This document shows positions 8,066-16,384 of a stretch of DNA of 64,000 nucleotides, piece by piece. Position 1 is the first letter of the stretch. Every line of letters starts with the position of its first letter. Origin of the DNA: CAMYLR01 sp039588915 (GTDB lineage: Bacteria; Gemmatimonadota; Gemmatimonadetes; JACCXV01; JAHWKZ01); contig JBDGYV010000004.1 of the NCBI GenBank assembly GCA_039588915.1, forward strand, positions 1 to 64,000, read 5' to 3'. The notes beneath the pieces are model-generated. The model made no database searches, had not been told where the DNA came from, and saw only the letters and a list, made by a program, of their open reading frames with translations. A program made the translations under genes and the position numbers.

Positions 8066-9745
8066 ATGCCCGATCGCGACCCCACGAAATACGTCTTCGT
8101 GACCGGAGGGGTCGTGTCCTCGCTTGGCAAGGGCATCGCCGCCGCGTCGCTCGGGATGCTTCTCAAAGCGCGCGGGCTCTCGGTCACGATCCAGAAATTC
8201 GATCCCTACATCAATGTCGATCCGGGCACCATGAGCCCGTTCCAGCACGGTGAGGTGTTCGTCACCGATGACGGTGCCGAAACGGACCTCGACCTTGGCC
8301 ACTACGAGCGATTCATCGATCGATCGCTGTCCCAGGCGAACAACGTCACGACCGGACGGATCTATCAGAACGTGATCGCGAAGGAGCGTCGCGGTGACTA
8401 TCTCGGTGCGACCGTTCAGGTCATTCCGCATATTACTGATGAGATCAAGCGGGCGATCACCCGACTGCCCGAGCAGGAACCGGACATCGATGTGGTGATT
8501 ACCGAGATCGGCGGCACCGTGGGCGACATCGAGAGCCAACCGTTCCTGGAGGCGATTCGCCAGTTTCGGCTCGAGGCGGGACCGCAGAACGTGTGTTTTG
8601 TCCACGTTACCCTGGTGCCCTACATCAAGGCCGCCGAAGAGCTGAAGACCAAGCCGACCCAACATTCGGTGCGTGAACTACGGGCGATCGGCATCCAACC
8701 CGACATTCTTCTAGCGCGTTGTGACGCGCCGCTAACGACGGAGATGCGGCGCAAGATTGCTCTGTTCTGCAATGTGTCCGTTGAGGCGGTGATCCCTGCC
8801 CGCGATGTGGCATCGATTTATCAGGCTCCATTGGCGCTTCACGAGTACGGCGTTGATCAACTGGTGGTCGACCGACTCGGCCTCGAGCGGCCGGAACCGA
8901 ACCTCGACGATTGGCGACGCATGGTCGACCGGATCTACCACGCCGAAACGGAGCTCAAGATCGCGATCTGTGGCAAGTACGTGGACTTGCGTGACTCCTA
9001 TAAATCGATTGAGGAAGCGCTCGTCCACGGCGGGATCGCGAACGATGTCGAGGTGCGAATTCGGTGGGTAAATGCCGAGGACGTGACCGCGGATAACGTA
9101 GAATCGAAGCTAGGCGACGTTGACGCCTTGCTCGTACCACCGGGATTCGGTGAGCGTGCGATCGAAGGGATGATTCGGGCGATCGAGCATGCTCGTCGAA
9201 CCCAGATGCCGTTCTTCGGCATCTGTCTTGGAATGCAGTGCGCCACGATTGAGTTTGCCCGGCACGTTTGTGAACTTGACGGCGCGACCTCGTCGGAGTT
9301 CGACCCAGACGCCGCACACGCAGTTATCGCACTCATGCCCGACCAGGTTGATATCGAAGACAAGGGTGGAACGATGCGCCTTGGCGCGTACCCGTGTGTG
9401 CTCGAAGAGGGCAGTCTGGTGCGTCGGATTTACGAGACCGACCAGATAGATGAGCGACATCGTCACCGTTACGAGGTCAACAACGACTATCGTGACACCT
9501 TGAGAACGCGGGGGCTAAAGCTGAGCGGCACGTCGCCGGACGGGAGGCTGGTTGAGGTGCTCGAACTGCCGGGTCATCCGTGGTTCATAGGCTGTCAGTT
9601 CCATCCGGATGTCAAGTCGCGCCCGCTACGACCGCATCCGCTGTTCCGAGATTTCGTGCGCGCGGCGGTCGAACACCGTGAACTTCCGGAATCCGGAGAG
9701 CCGACTGAGGTCAAGCGAGACGAGCGGCAAGAAGTAACAACGTGA
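8066..9745 (+). CDS. pyrG: CTP synthase
   Basis: PyrG aminates UTP to CTP using glutamine and ATP. The 559-residue protein has the synthetase domain from its start (KYVFVTGGVVSSLGKGI, QKFDPYINVDPGTMSPFQHGEVFVTDDG split across the P-loop and Mg/UTP regions) and a class I glutamine amidotransferase domain with the nucleophile Cys in FFGICLGMQ (~387) and His/Glu in CQFHPDVKSRP. Length and motifs are normal. It sits between kdsB and kdsA, so CTP supply is genetically coupled to CMP-Kdo formation. Its stop overlaps the kdsA start by one base. Confidence 0.98.
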   Translation: MPDRDPTKYVFVTGGVVSSLGKGIAAASLGMLLKARGLSVTIQKFDPYINVDPGTMSPFQHGEVFVTDDGAETDLDLGHYERFIDRSLSQANNVTTGRIYQNVIAKERRGDYLGATVQVIPHITDEIKRAITRLPEQEPDIDVVITEIGGTVGDIESQPFLEAIRQFRLEAGPQNVCFVHVTLVPYIKAAEELKTKPTQHSVRELRAIGIQPDILLARCDAPLTTEMRRKIALFCNVSVEAVIPARDVASIYQAPLALHEYGVDQLVVDRLGLERPEPNLDDWRRMVDRIYHAETELKIAICGKYVDLRDSYKSIEEALVHGGIANDVEVRIRWVNAEDVTADNVESKLGDVDALLVPPGFGERAIEGMIRAIEHARRTQMPFFGICLGMQCATIEFARHVCELDGATSSEFDPDAAHAVIALMPDQVDIEDKGGTMRLGAYPCVLEEGSLVRRIYETDQIDERHRHRYEVNNDYRDTLRTRGLKLSGTSPDGRLVEVLELPGHPWFIGCQFHPDVKSRPLRPHPLFRDFVRAAVEHRELPESGEPTEVKRDERQEVTT

Positions 9746-10590
9746 TGTCGTCGCCGCTGGCCCCTCGCCGGCCCGTTGTCTGTGGACCCTGCTCGCTTGG
9801 TGACGGGCATCTGTTCGTGTTGGCCGGTCCCGACGTGTTGGAGAATCGGGAGATGGCGCTCGAGACCGCACACGAACTCAAGTCGGTTGCCGAAAGACTC
9901 GGTCTGCCACTGGTCTTCAAGTCGTCGTACATGAAGGCCAATCGCTCGTCATCCCAAGCGTACGTGGGCCCCGGTCTTTCACACGGTCTGGAGCTGTTGG
10001 CCGAGATCAAGGAAACGACCGGGTTACCGGTGTTGACCGACGTTCACTCGATCGAAGAGGTGGAGCCGACGTCGCGGATCGCTGACATGATTCAAGTGCC
10101 CGCGTTCTTATCGAGGCAGACGTTCTTGATCCGAGCGGTGGCGGAGACCGGTCGGGTAGTGAACTTGAAGAAAGGACAGTTTCTGGCACCGGACGATATG
10201 AAGCTCGCGGTCGAGAAAGTGACGGCGGCCGGAAATGACCAGGTAATCGTGACCGAACGCGGGACGACGTTTGGCTACCATAATTTGGTGGTCGACATGC
10301 GATCGTTGGGCCGTATGCGTGCGATCGGGGCGCCGGTGGTTTTCGACGCCACTCACTCGGTGCAGTTGCCGTCCGCCGCGGAGGGCGAATCTGGTGGTGA
10401 GCGCGAGTTCGTGGCGCTCTTGGCGCGAGCCGCGGTCGCGGCCGGTGTCGACGGCGTGTTTTTGGAGACGCATCCAGATCCGAAGTCTGCGAAGTGTGAC
10501 TCGGCGTCTCAGTGGCCGCTCGATTCATTCGCGGGACTGATGGAGACGCTGCTCGCGCTCCACGAGGTGTCGCGCCAGGTGCCAGCGTGA
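9745..10590 (+). CDS. kdsA: 3-deoxy-8-phosphooctulonate synthase (KDO8P synthase)
   Basis: KdsA condenses arabinose 5-phosphate with PEP to form Kdo 8-phosphate. Motifs match the family: FKSSYMKANRSS, GLPVLTDVHS, NLKKGQF, TERGTTFGYHNLVVDMRS, FDATHSVQLP, FLETHPDP and the late Asp in AKCDSASQWPL. One key position is odd: where metal-dependent enzymes have Cys (AGPC) and metal-independent ones have Asn (GMNVLE), this protein has Asp (AGPDVLEN). The other metal-ligand positions (His, Glu, Asp) are kept. The start is ATG 9745, overlapping the pyrG stop; GTG 9742 is equally possible and adds one residue. Confidence 0.95.
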   Translation: MSSPLAPRRPVVCGPCSLGDGHLFVLAGPDVLENREMALETAHELKSVAERLGLPLVFKSSYMKANRSSSQAYVGPGLSHGLELLAEIKETTGLPVLTDVHSIEEVEPTSRIADMIQVPAFLSRQTFLIRAVAETGRVVNLKKGQFLAPDDMKLAVEKVTAAGNDQVIVTERGTTFGYHNLVVDMRSLGRMRAIGAPVVFDATHSVQLPSAAEGESGGEREFVALLARAAVAAGVDGVFLETHPDPKSAKCDSASQWPLDSFAGLMETLLALHEVSRQVPA

Positions 10591-11156
10591 GCATGGATTT
10601 GGACCGGATCCGAGGTCTCGCGTTCGACGTCGATGGCGTGCTGACTGATGGTACGGTGTATGTCGGCGCGTCGGGCGAGGAGATGAAGCGGTTCTCGGTC
10701 CAAGACGGGACGGCGCTCTACTGGTGCCGACTTCTCAGCTACGAGCTGGCGTTGGTGAGCGGTCGTGAGTCGGGAGCGACCCGTCGCCGTGCAGAGGAAC
10801 TCGGCATTCGCGCGGTGTATCAAGGGGTGCGCGACAAACGAGATCGGCTCGAGTCGTGGGCTCTGGACCGCGGTCTGGGGCTCGACGAGGTGCTCTACAT
10901 GGGAGACGATCTCATCGACTTGCCGGTGTTTGACGCTGTGGGCGTCAGCGTAGCGCCGGCCAACGCGGTGGCCGAGGTGCAAAGACAGGCGGCTCACGTG
11001 ACCAAGCGGTCCGGTGGTGATGGCGCCGTACGTGAGGCCGTCGAGTGGTTGCTGTCGACGACCGATCGTATGAACGAGGCGACCCGGCTCTACCGCGAGG
11101 AGCTGTTTCGAAAGGTAGGCATTGATGCGGGCGACCCAGGGCAAGACGACGACTGA
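10587..11156 (+). CDS. kdsC: 3-deoxy-D-manno-octulosonate 8-phosphate phosphatase
   Basis: KdsC is a small HAD-family phosphatase (189 aa, normal length) that removes phosphate from Kdo 8-phosphate. HAD motif I is FDVDGVLTDG, motif II lies at ALVSGRES, and motif III/IV at YMGDDLIDLPVF. The capless form matches the KdsC tetrameric subfamily. GTG 10587 overlaps the kdsA stop (GTGA); ATG 10593 is an alternative two codons later. The 3' end overlaps kdsD by 32 bp. Confidence 0.95.
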   Translation: MSMDLDRIRGLAFDVDGVLTDGTVYVGASGEEMKRFSVQDGTALYWCRLLSYELALVSGRESGATRRRAEELGIRAVYQGVRDKRDRLESWALDRGLGLDEVLYMGDDLIDLPVFDAVGVSVAPANAVAEVQRQAAHVTKRSGGDGAVREAVEWLLSTTDRMNEATRLYREELFRKVGIDAGDPGQDDD

Positions 11157-12126
11157 GATCGGTCCCGCCGAGTGGCTGGCTCGCGCGCGCGAGACGCTGG
11201 CCGTTGAATCGGCGGCGATCGCCGCGCTGCAGACACGGCTCGGCCCGTCGTTTGTCGACGCGGTGGAGGCGCTGCACGCGTGTCGTGGCCGGGCGATCGT
11301 CACCGGGATTGGCAAGAGTGGCCTGGTCGGCAGGAAGATCGCCGCCACCCTCACCTCTACCGGTACGCCGGCCATTTTTGTGCATCCTGCCGAGGGTGTT
11401 CACGGCGACTCGGGTGTAGCGATGAGCGGCGATGTCGTAGTCGCGCTATCAAAGAGCGGTGAGACCGGCGAATTGCTCGATCTGCTGGGTGTTTTCAAGC
11501 GATTCAACCTGCCGGTAATCGCGCTGGTGGGACGTCCCGACTCGACACTCGGGCGGTATGCCGATGTGGCGCTCGACTGCTCGGTCGACCAAGAAGCCTG
11601 CCCCCATGACCTGACTCCGACCGCGTCGACCACGGCTATGATCGCGTTTGGTGACGCGCTGGCGATGGCACTGCTTACGCGGCGCGATTTCCGGCCCGAG
11701 GAGTTTGCCCAGTTTCACCCCGGTGGGGGACTTGGAAAGCGGCTGCTGTTGACTGTCGGCGAGGTCATGGCGGTAGGCGACGAGTGTCCCAGCGTTCCCA
11801 CGAGCGCGACGATGCGCGAAGCAATCTTGGAGATGGCTCACAAGAGAGGCACCGTTCCGGTGGTGGACGACGCGCATCGCGTGGTCGGCGTGGTGACCAA
11901 CGGCGACCTCATGCGGCTAATGGAGAAGACCGATCAGGTTTTTGCGATACCTGTCGAAGACGTGATGACTCGGAGTCCCCAGATCACCCGAGTGGATGCG
12001 CTAGCCGCGGCGGCGGTCAACCAGATGGAGAACTTCGGTATTGTCGCGATGCCGGTTGTCGACGACGAACAGCGCTTGGTAGGGATCGTGCATCTCCACG
12101 ATTGCATGCGGGCGGGTGTGGTTTGA
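11125..12126 (+). CDS. kdsD: Arabinose-5-phosphate isomerase (KdsD/KpsF type)
   Basis: This enzyme converts ribulose 5-phosphate to arabinose 5-phosphate, the first step of Kdo synthesis. It has an N-terminal SIS sugar-isomerase domain (TGIGKSGLVGRKIAATLTSTG, ALSKSGETGELL, TPTASTTAMIAFGDALA) and two C-terminal CBS domains (~residues 205-330), the normal KdsD layout at 333 aa. ATG 11125 is preceded by AAAGG at a good distance. It overlaps the end of kdsC, and its stop overlaps the lptC start, giving a complete Kdo precursor set within one operon. Confidence 0.95.
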   Translation: MRATQGKTTTEIGPAEWLARARETLAVESAAIAALQTRLGPSFVDAVEALHACRGRAIVTGIGKSGLVGRKIAATLTSTGTPAIFVHPAEGVHGDSGVAMSGDVVVALSKSGETGELLDLLGVFKRFNLPVIALVGRPDSTLGRYADVALDCSVDQEACPHDLTPTASTTAMIAFGDALAMALLTRRDFRPEEFAQFHPGGGLGKRLLLTVGEVMAVGDECPSVPTSATMREAILEMAHKRGTVPVVDDAHRVVGVVTNGDLMRLMEKTDQVFAIPVEDVMTRSPQITRVDALAAAAVNQMENFGIVAMPVVDDEQRLVGIVHLHDCMRAGVV

Positions 12127-12788
12127 CTATCGCGTTATCACGTTTCGGTTTGGTCGCTATTGCGGTGGGTCTCTTCGTTGTCGCATGTGACGAGGAAGCT
12201 CAGGTGCACACCGTCGACCCGCCGATAGGGAGGCCGGATCTACCGACGCCTGATCAAGTGGTGGAAAACGGGGAGCACCTGATCACCGAGCAAGGCGTTA
12301 AGAAGGCGCTGCTGACGGCCGAGCAGCTCTACTTCTACAATCAGACCGGCAAGGTCTTTGGGGACACCGTTCAAGTCGAGTTCTACGACGAAACCGGTGC
12401 TTTCGTATCGCTGTTGACCGCCGAGACCGGTGAGATGGACCAATCGAGCCGCAAGATGATCGCGCGGGGCAACGTGTTCGTTCGCGGCAGAGACTCGACC
12501 ATCAAGACCGAGGAGCTTCATTACGATCCCCAGGGTGACCGGATCTACAGCCAAGTCGAGACCGAGATCAACCAACGTGGCAACGTGATTCGCGGAAGCG
12601 GTGTCGAATCCGATCCCGCGTTGAAGGAGGTTAGGATCCAGGGCGGCTCGGCGGTGCTGCGATCCGAGCCGGAGCTCCGGCCCAAGTCGAACCCCACGCC
12701 GCCGGACTCGGCGGTACAGGCCGATCCTGCTCGTCCCCGCAGCCCCGCTACCGACGGCCCGGCGGCGGCCCCCGGTGACTCCAGCTAG
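12123..12788 (+). CDS. lptC: LPS export ABC transporter periplasmic protein LptC
   Basis: LptC links the inner-membrane LptBFG transporter to the LptA bridge. The 221-residue protein has an N-terminal hydrophobic segment ending in a lipobox-like FVVAC and an OstA-like beta-jellyroll region (LLTAEQLYFYNQTGKVFGDTVQVEF, LTAETGEMDQSSRKMIARGNVFV, given here in pieces). Unlike E. coli LptC, it looks lipidated rather than only membrane-anchored. The TTG 12123 start overlaps the kdsD stop (TTGA); the open frame upstream is an out-of-frame shadow of kdsD. Its tail is proline-rich and overlaps lptA by 14 bp. Confidence 0.88.
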   Translation: MTIALSRFGLVAIAVGLFVVACDEEAQVHTVDPPIGRPDLPTPDQVVENGEHLITEQGVKKALLTAEQLYFYNQTGKVFGDTVQVEFYDETGAFVSLLTAETGEMDQSSRKMIARGNVFVRGRDSTIKTEELHYDPQGDRIYSQVETEINQRGNVIRGSGVESDPALKEVRIQGGSAVLRSEPELRPKSNPTPPDSAVQADPARPRSPATDGPAAAPGDSS

Positions 12789-13959
12789 AAACCACCAGGC
12801 GATCGTCCTCCGGACCTGGTGGCCGCGCCTGCTCTTTCTGGTGATCGCTCACGCGGCGCCGTTGGGGGCGCAGGAGGACGACCCAGTCGTGATCGACCAC
12901 GCCAATGTCATTCGTCGGGTAGAGGAGGGCGACTCGCTGACGTACTTCCTGGAGGGCAACGTGCGGGCGCATCGTGGGCCGGTCAGAATGCGCAGTCAGT
13001 TGGCCACCATCTATCGCCAGTCGGGGATCGCCGACTTCCAGCGGAATGTCCGTTTCTGGGATCAGACGACCGAGATCTTCGCCGATCAGGTTGTCTATGA
13101 GGAGTTGACAAACGTTGCCGTTGCCACGGGTAACGTCCAGATGATCGATCGGGATAGCGGGTCGCAGGTCGTGGCTGATACAGTTCATTACTTTCGCGAG
13201 GAGAAGTTGATCATCGCTCGGCCCCGACCGCATGGCACATTGCTCGGGAGTGACTCGACCGCGCAGAGTGATCCGTTCGACGTGTACGCGGATGAGATGC
13301 GGTTTCGCAGTGACTCCGTGGGCTCGACCGTGGTGGCCGTGCGGCGGGTGTTGATAGAGCGAACCGACTTGACCGCGTTGGCTGACAGCTTGATCTACGA
13401 CGACACCGTAGAGACGGTCGCTCTGCGCATAAGCCCCCAGGTCGAGACGGAGGAGACCTTCCTGCGTGCTGATCGGATCGATATCCAGATGACCGAGAGT
13501 GAGATTGAATCGCTGGTCGCGGTCGAGGGAGCCCGGACGATCGACAAGACGGACTCCATTCCGGGTGTCGTTCCAGCTGCTTTCGAGCACGTGAGCCAGA
13601 CATCGTTTCTCGAGGGGGACAGCATCTACATTGCGTTCGCGGACGGAGGGATCGACTGGTTGGTGGCACAGGGGCGAGCGCGGAGCCTCAACTACACGCG
13701 GGAGTCGCCGCCCGGTACGATCGAGACCTGGAGCGTTAACTATCTGCTCGGCGAACGGCTGCGGCTCAACTTCCGTGGGGATACACTCGAGCAAGTCGTG
13801 GCGAGCGGGGGCCACCGGGGGCTCTACCGCAGCGAGGACGTGCGCGTCGGCGGCGTTGAGCGACGGCCCAGCGAGCCGATTCCACTTCCGGACCTCTCTG
13901 CGACCGTCGGGTTGATCCGAGCGACACGCCGACGTTTGGACGATCGGAGGCGCGGTTGA
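12775..13959 (+). CDS. lptA: LptA/OstA-family LPS transport protein
   Basis: LptA-family proteins form the periplasmic bridge that carries LPS to the outer membrane. After a signal peptide ending near GAQEDD, repeated OstA-like strands are seen (VEEGDSLTYFLEGNVRAHRG, SGIADFQRNVRFWDQ, FADQVVYEELTNVAVATG). At 394 aa it is about twice the length of E. coli LptA, so it may have an extra jellyroll repeat or combine features of LptA and LptD N-terminal domains. It sits between lptC and lptB and overlaps both, which supports the role. Confidence 0.82.
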   Translation: MTPARNHQAIVLRTWWPRLLFLVIAHAAPLGAQEDDPVVIDHANVIRRVEEGDSLTYFLEGNVRAHRGPVRMRSQLATIYRQSGIADFQRNVRFWDQTTEIFADQVVYEELTNVAVATGNVQMIDRDSGSQVVADTVHYFREEKLIIARPRPHGTLLGSDSTAQSDPFDVYADEMRFRSDSVGSTVVAVRRVLIERTDLTALADSLIYDDTVETVALRISPQVETEETFLRADRIDIQMTESEIESLVAVEGARTIDKTDSIPGVVPAAFEHVSQTSFLEGDSIYIAFADGGIDWLVAQGRARSLNYTRESPPGTIETWSVNYLLGERLRLNFRGDTLEQVVASGGHRGLYRSEDVRVGGVERRPSEPIPLPDLSATVGLIRATRRRLDDRRRG

Positions 13960-14759
13960 GCGAACGAACATTCGAAATCGCCGGTCACGCACCAAGCGAA
14001 GGTGCGTCGGTCCTGCCGAGTGTCCAGCCGCGACCCAATTCGCTTCTGAAGGCCGAGGATCTCGCCAAGCGCTACGGCAAGCGGAAGGTCGTCGACAACG
14101 TGACGCTTGAAGTGCATCCGGGCGAGGTCGTCGGTCTATTGGGGCCCAACGGTGCAGGAAAGACGACCACCTTCTACATGATCGTTGGGCTCATCAAACA
14201 CTCCCAGGGTCGGATTTTTCTCGATGGCGAGGAAATCACGGATAAGCCGATGTTCCGGCGGGCGAGGCTGGGAATCGGTTATCTGTCACAGGAGCCTTCG
14301 GTGTTTCGCAAGTTGACGGTCGAAGAGAACATCCGGGCGATCCTAGAAACGTGTGGTCTATCCCGTGAGGAGCAACTCCAGCGACTCGAGGTCTTGCTCG
14401 ATGAGTTGGGTCTGCGACGGGTTCGGGGAATCCGCGCCTACTCCCTCTCGGGTGGGGAACGACGCCGGCTCGAGATCACACGCGCTCTGGTTACCAAGCC
14501 CCGCTATATGTTGCTCGATGAGCCGTTCGCCGGTGTCGACCCGATCGCCGTGGACGACCTTCAGGGGATCGTCTCCACGTTGCGGGATCGGGGGCTGGGG
14601 ATCCTCATCACTGATCATAATGTCCGGGAAACGCTGGAGATCACCGACCGCGCGTACCTCTTGTACGACGGCCGAATCTTGAAATCCGGTGACGCTCAGA
14701 CGCTCATCAACGACCCCGAGGCGAGAAGGCTCTACCTGGGGGAGGACTTCCGGTTGTAG
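13956..14759 (+). CDS. lptB: LPS export ABC transporter ATPase LptB
   Basis: LptB powers LPS extraction from the inner membrane together with LptF and LptG, which are not in this window. Walker A is GPNGAGKTT (residues 63-71), the signature is LSGGERRRLEI and Walker B is YMLLDEPFAGVDP, with the LptB-typical LGIGYLSQEPSVFRKLTVEEN region. The protein is 267 aa, about 28 residues longer at the N-terminus than usual. The TTG start at 13956 has GGAGG seven bases upstream, which supports this long form. It ends the kds-lpt gene group. Confidence 0.96.
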   Translation: MSERTFEIAGHAPSEGASVLPSVQPRPNSLLKAEDLAKRYGKRKVVDNVTLEVHPGEVVGLLGPNGAGKTTTFYMIVGLIKHSQGRIFLDGEEITDKPMFRRARLGIGYLSQEPSVFRKLTVEENIRAILETCGLSREEQLQRLEVLLDELGLRRVRGIRAYSLSGGERRRLEITRALVTKPRYMLLDEPFAGVDPIAVDDLQGIVSTLRDRGLGILITDHNVRETLEITDRAYLLYDGRILKSGDAQTLINDPEARRLYLGEDFRL

Positions 14760-14818
14760 CGCGACGGCGGTTCGACGTTCCGCCGCCCCCATCAAGGGCT
14801 GAAAAGCCCGCGTTCGGG

Positions 14819-14847
14819 TTGAACTCCCAACCCCGTCCTGGTACAAT
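14819..14847 (+). promoter_or_regulatory. Sigma-70-type promoter upstream of rpoN
   Basis: TTGAAC at 14819-14824 and TACAAT at 14842-14847 are separated by 17 bp, and a TG at 14839-14840 gives an extended -10. Predicted start of transcription is about 14854, some 80 bp before rpoN. A small hairpin with a GAAA loop (14796-14809) lies just upstream after lptB but lacks a U-tract. Confidence 0.65.
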
Positions 14848-14854
14848 GAATCGT

Positions 14855-14870
14855 TGGCACGGTTCCTGCA
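14855..14870 (+). promoter_or_regulatory. Sigma-54 (-24/-12) type site upstream of rpoN
   Basis: The sequence TGGCACGGTTCCTGCA fits the -24/-12 consensus TGGCACGN4TTGCW with one mismatch. The diagnostic GG (14856-14857) and GC (14868-14869) are exactly 10 bp apart. The site begins just after the predicted start of the adjacent sigma-70 promoter, so sigma-54 holoenzyme bound here could block that promoter. The match is direct; its use is inferred. Confidence 0.5.
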
Positions 14871-14933
14871 GCAGATCGGTGCACCTTTCGTTTCGTGCGC
14901 CATCGATCGTTGACCTCTACCCCGTGGGTGTAG

Positions 14934-16325
14934 ATGGCACTGAAACAACAGCTTGCGATGAGCCAGAAGCAAGAGATGAGAATGAATCCGCGCCTGTATC
15001 AGGCGATGGATTTGCTGTATTTGCCCCTCCTCGAGCTCGAACAACACCTCAAACAAGAGTTGACCGCCAATCCATTCCTCGAGATGACCGAGCCCGAGGA
15101 AGAGTTTGCCGAACAAGAGGAGGAAGCCGAGGAGCCGGAAGAAGAGGAAGATGAGATTGACTGGGAGGAGATCCTCCTCGATGGTTTTGACTCCGGCTAT
15201 CGCAGCGGTTCAAATCACGAAGACATCGAGTCATATGAGCGTGTTCCGCACACCACGATCGATTTATGGAGCCATCTGCTTCAGCAACTCCACCAGACCA
15301 ATGGTTACGCCGATGGGGAGCTGCGGATCGCTGAAGAGATTATTGGCAATATCAACGAGGATGGATTCCTCACCTGCCCGCTCGAAGACATCGCGGAGTC
15401 GCTCTCCGTTTCGATAGATCAGGTGGATCGCGCGTTGATCAGAGTACAGAAGTTTGACCCGATCGGGGTGGCTGCCCGCGATCTCCGGGAGTGCTTGTTG
15501 TTGCAGATAGCGGATCACATGGGCGCTGATAGCTTGGCCTTCCGCATTGTGGACTTGTATTTCGACGAGCTGTCAACACACAAGTACCACGATATCGCGC
15601 GGGCGGTGGGCATCACCCCGGTTGAGGTACAGGACGCCGCGGATGAGATCGCGATGCTGGATCCAAAACCAGGTCGCAAATACATGGACCTACCGCCGAA
15701 CTACGTAACACCGGACATCGTGGTCGAGGAGATAGAGGGCGAGTATGTGGTAACCCTGAATGACGGGAACCTTCCGCGGCTGAGAATAAGCAACACTTAC
15801 CAACAGTTGGCTAGGAACGGTGAGTTCAAGGGGCGGGCGAAGGAATTTGCCCAGAATAAGCTGAACAGCGCCAACTGGATCATTCAAGCGATTGAGCAAC
15901 GTCGCCAGACAATGCTCAAGGTGATGTACGTGATTCTCGATCGGCAGCGTGAGTTCTTTGAAGGTGGAATCCGCTTCCTGAGGCCCTTGACCCTGAAAGA
16001 AGTTGCTGATGAGATCGGAATGCATGAGTCGACCGTAAGTCGGGTGACGAATGAGAAGTTTGTGCAGTCACCACGCGGGGTATTCCGGTTGAAGTTCTTC
16101 TTTTCGAGCGGGCTTGCGACGGAGGAGGGTGAGAATGTCTCGGCGCGTGGCGTCAAAGCCCGAATCTCAGAGATGATCGAGGAGGAGGACCCCCGCAAGC
16201 CACTGACCGATCAGCAGATCGTGGAGCTACTGCATGGCGAAGGCGTCAACATCGCCCGCCGTACGGTTCAGAAGTACCGCGACCAGCTCGGAATCCTTTC
16301 CTCACGCTATCGCAAACGCGTATAA
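14934..16325 (+). CDS. rpoN: RNA polymerase sigma-54 factor
   Basis: RpoN directs RNA polymerase to -24/-12 promoters and needs AAA+ activators. The 463-residue protein has the N-terminal Q/L-rich region I (LAMSQKQEMRMNPRLYQAM), a strongly acidic region II (about residues 53-85, mostly Glu), the core-binding and HTH region (LTLKEVADEIGMHESTVSRV) and the C-terminal RpoN box ARRTVQKYRDQLGI near residue 441. No enhancer-binding protein is encoded in the window. It is followed by hpf and hprK, a gene order also known next to rpoN in other phyla. A TATAAT overlaps its stop and might give extra transcription of hpf. Confidence 0.98.
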   Translation: MALKQQLAMSQKQEMRMNPRLYQAMDLLYLPLLELEQHLKQELTANPFLEMTEPEEEFAEQEEEAEEPEEEEDEIDWEEILLDGFDSGYRSGSNHEDIESYERVPHTTIDLWSHLLQQLHQTNGYADGELRIAEEIIGNINEDGFLTCPLEDIAESLSVSIDQVDRALIRVQKFDPIGVAARDLRECLLLQIADHMGADSLAFRIVDLYFDELSTHKYHDIARAVGITPVEVQDAADEIAMLDPKPGRKYMDLPPNYVTPDIVVEEIEGEYVVTLNDGNLPRLRISNTYQQLARNGEFKGRAKEFAQNKLNSANWIIQAIEQRRQTMLKVMYVILDRQREFFEGGIRFLRPLTLKEVADEIGMHESTVSRVTNEKFVQSPRGVFRLKFFFSSGLATEEGENVSARGVKARISEMIEEEDPRKPLTDQQIVELLHGEGVNIARRTVQKYRDQLGILSSRYRKRV

Positions 16326-16384
16326 TCGCTCAGACAACATTTTCGCCCACCGATCGCGCGGTCTTTCCAATGGAAGGAGCGTAG

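Noticed and set aside
12748..13995. Long 415-codon minus-strand open frame opposite lptA
   Set aside because: It is a mirror of the lptA reading frame in GC-rich DNA; no domain, signal or Shine-Dalgarno, and lptA fits family and operon.
14796..14809. Hairpin with GAAA loop after lptB
   Set aside because: Only five base pairs and no T-run, so not called a terminator.
16321..16326. TATAAT overlapping the rpoN stop as a promoter for hpf
   Set aside because: No acceptable -35 element 16-18 bp upstream; noted only in the rpoN entry.
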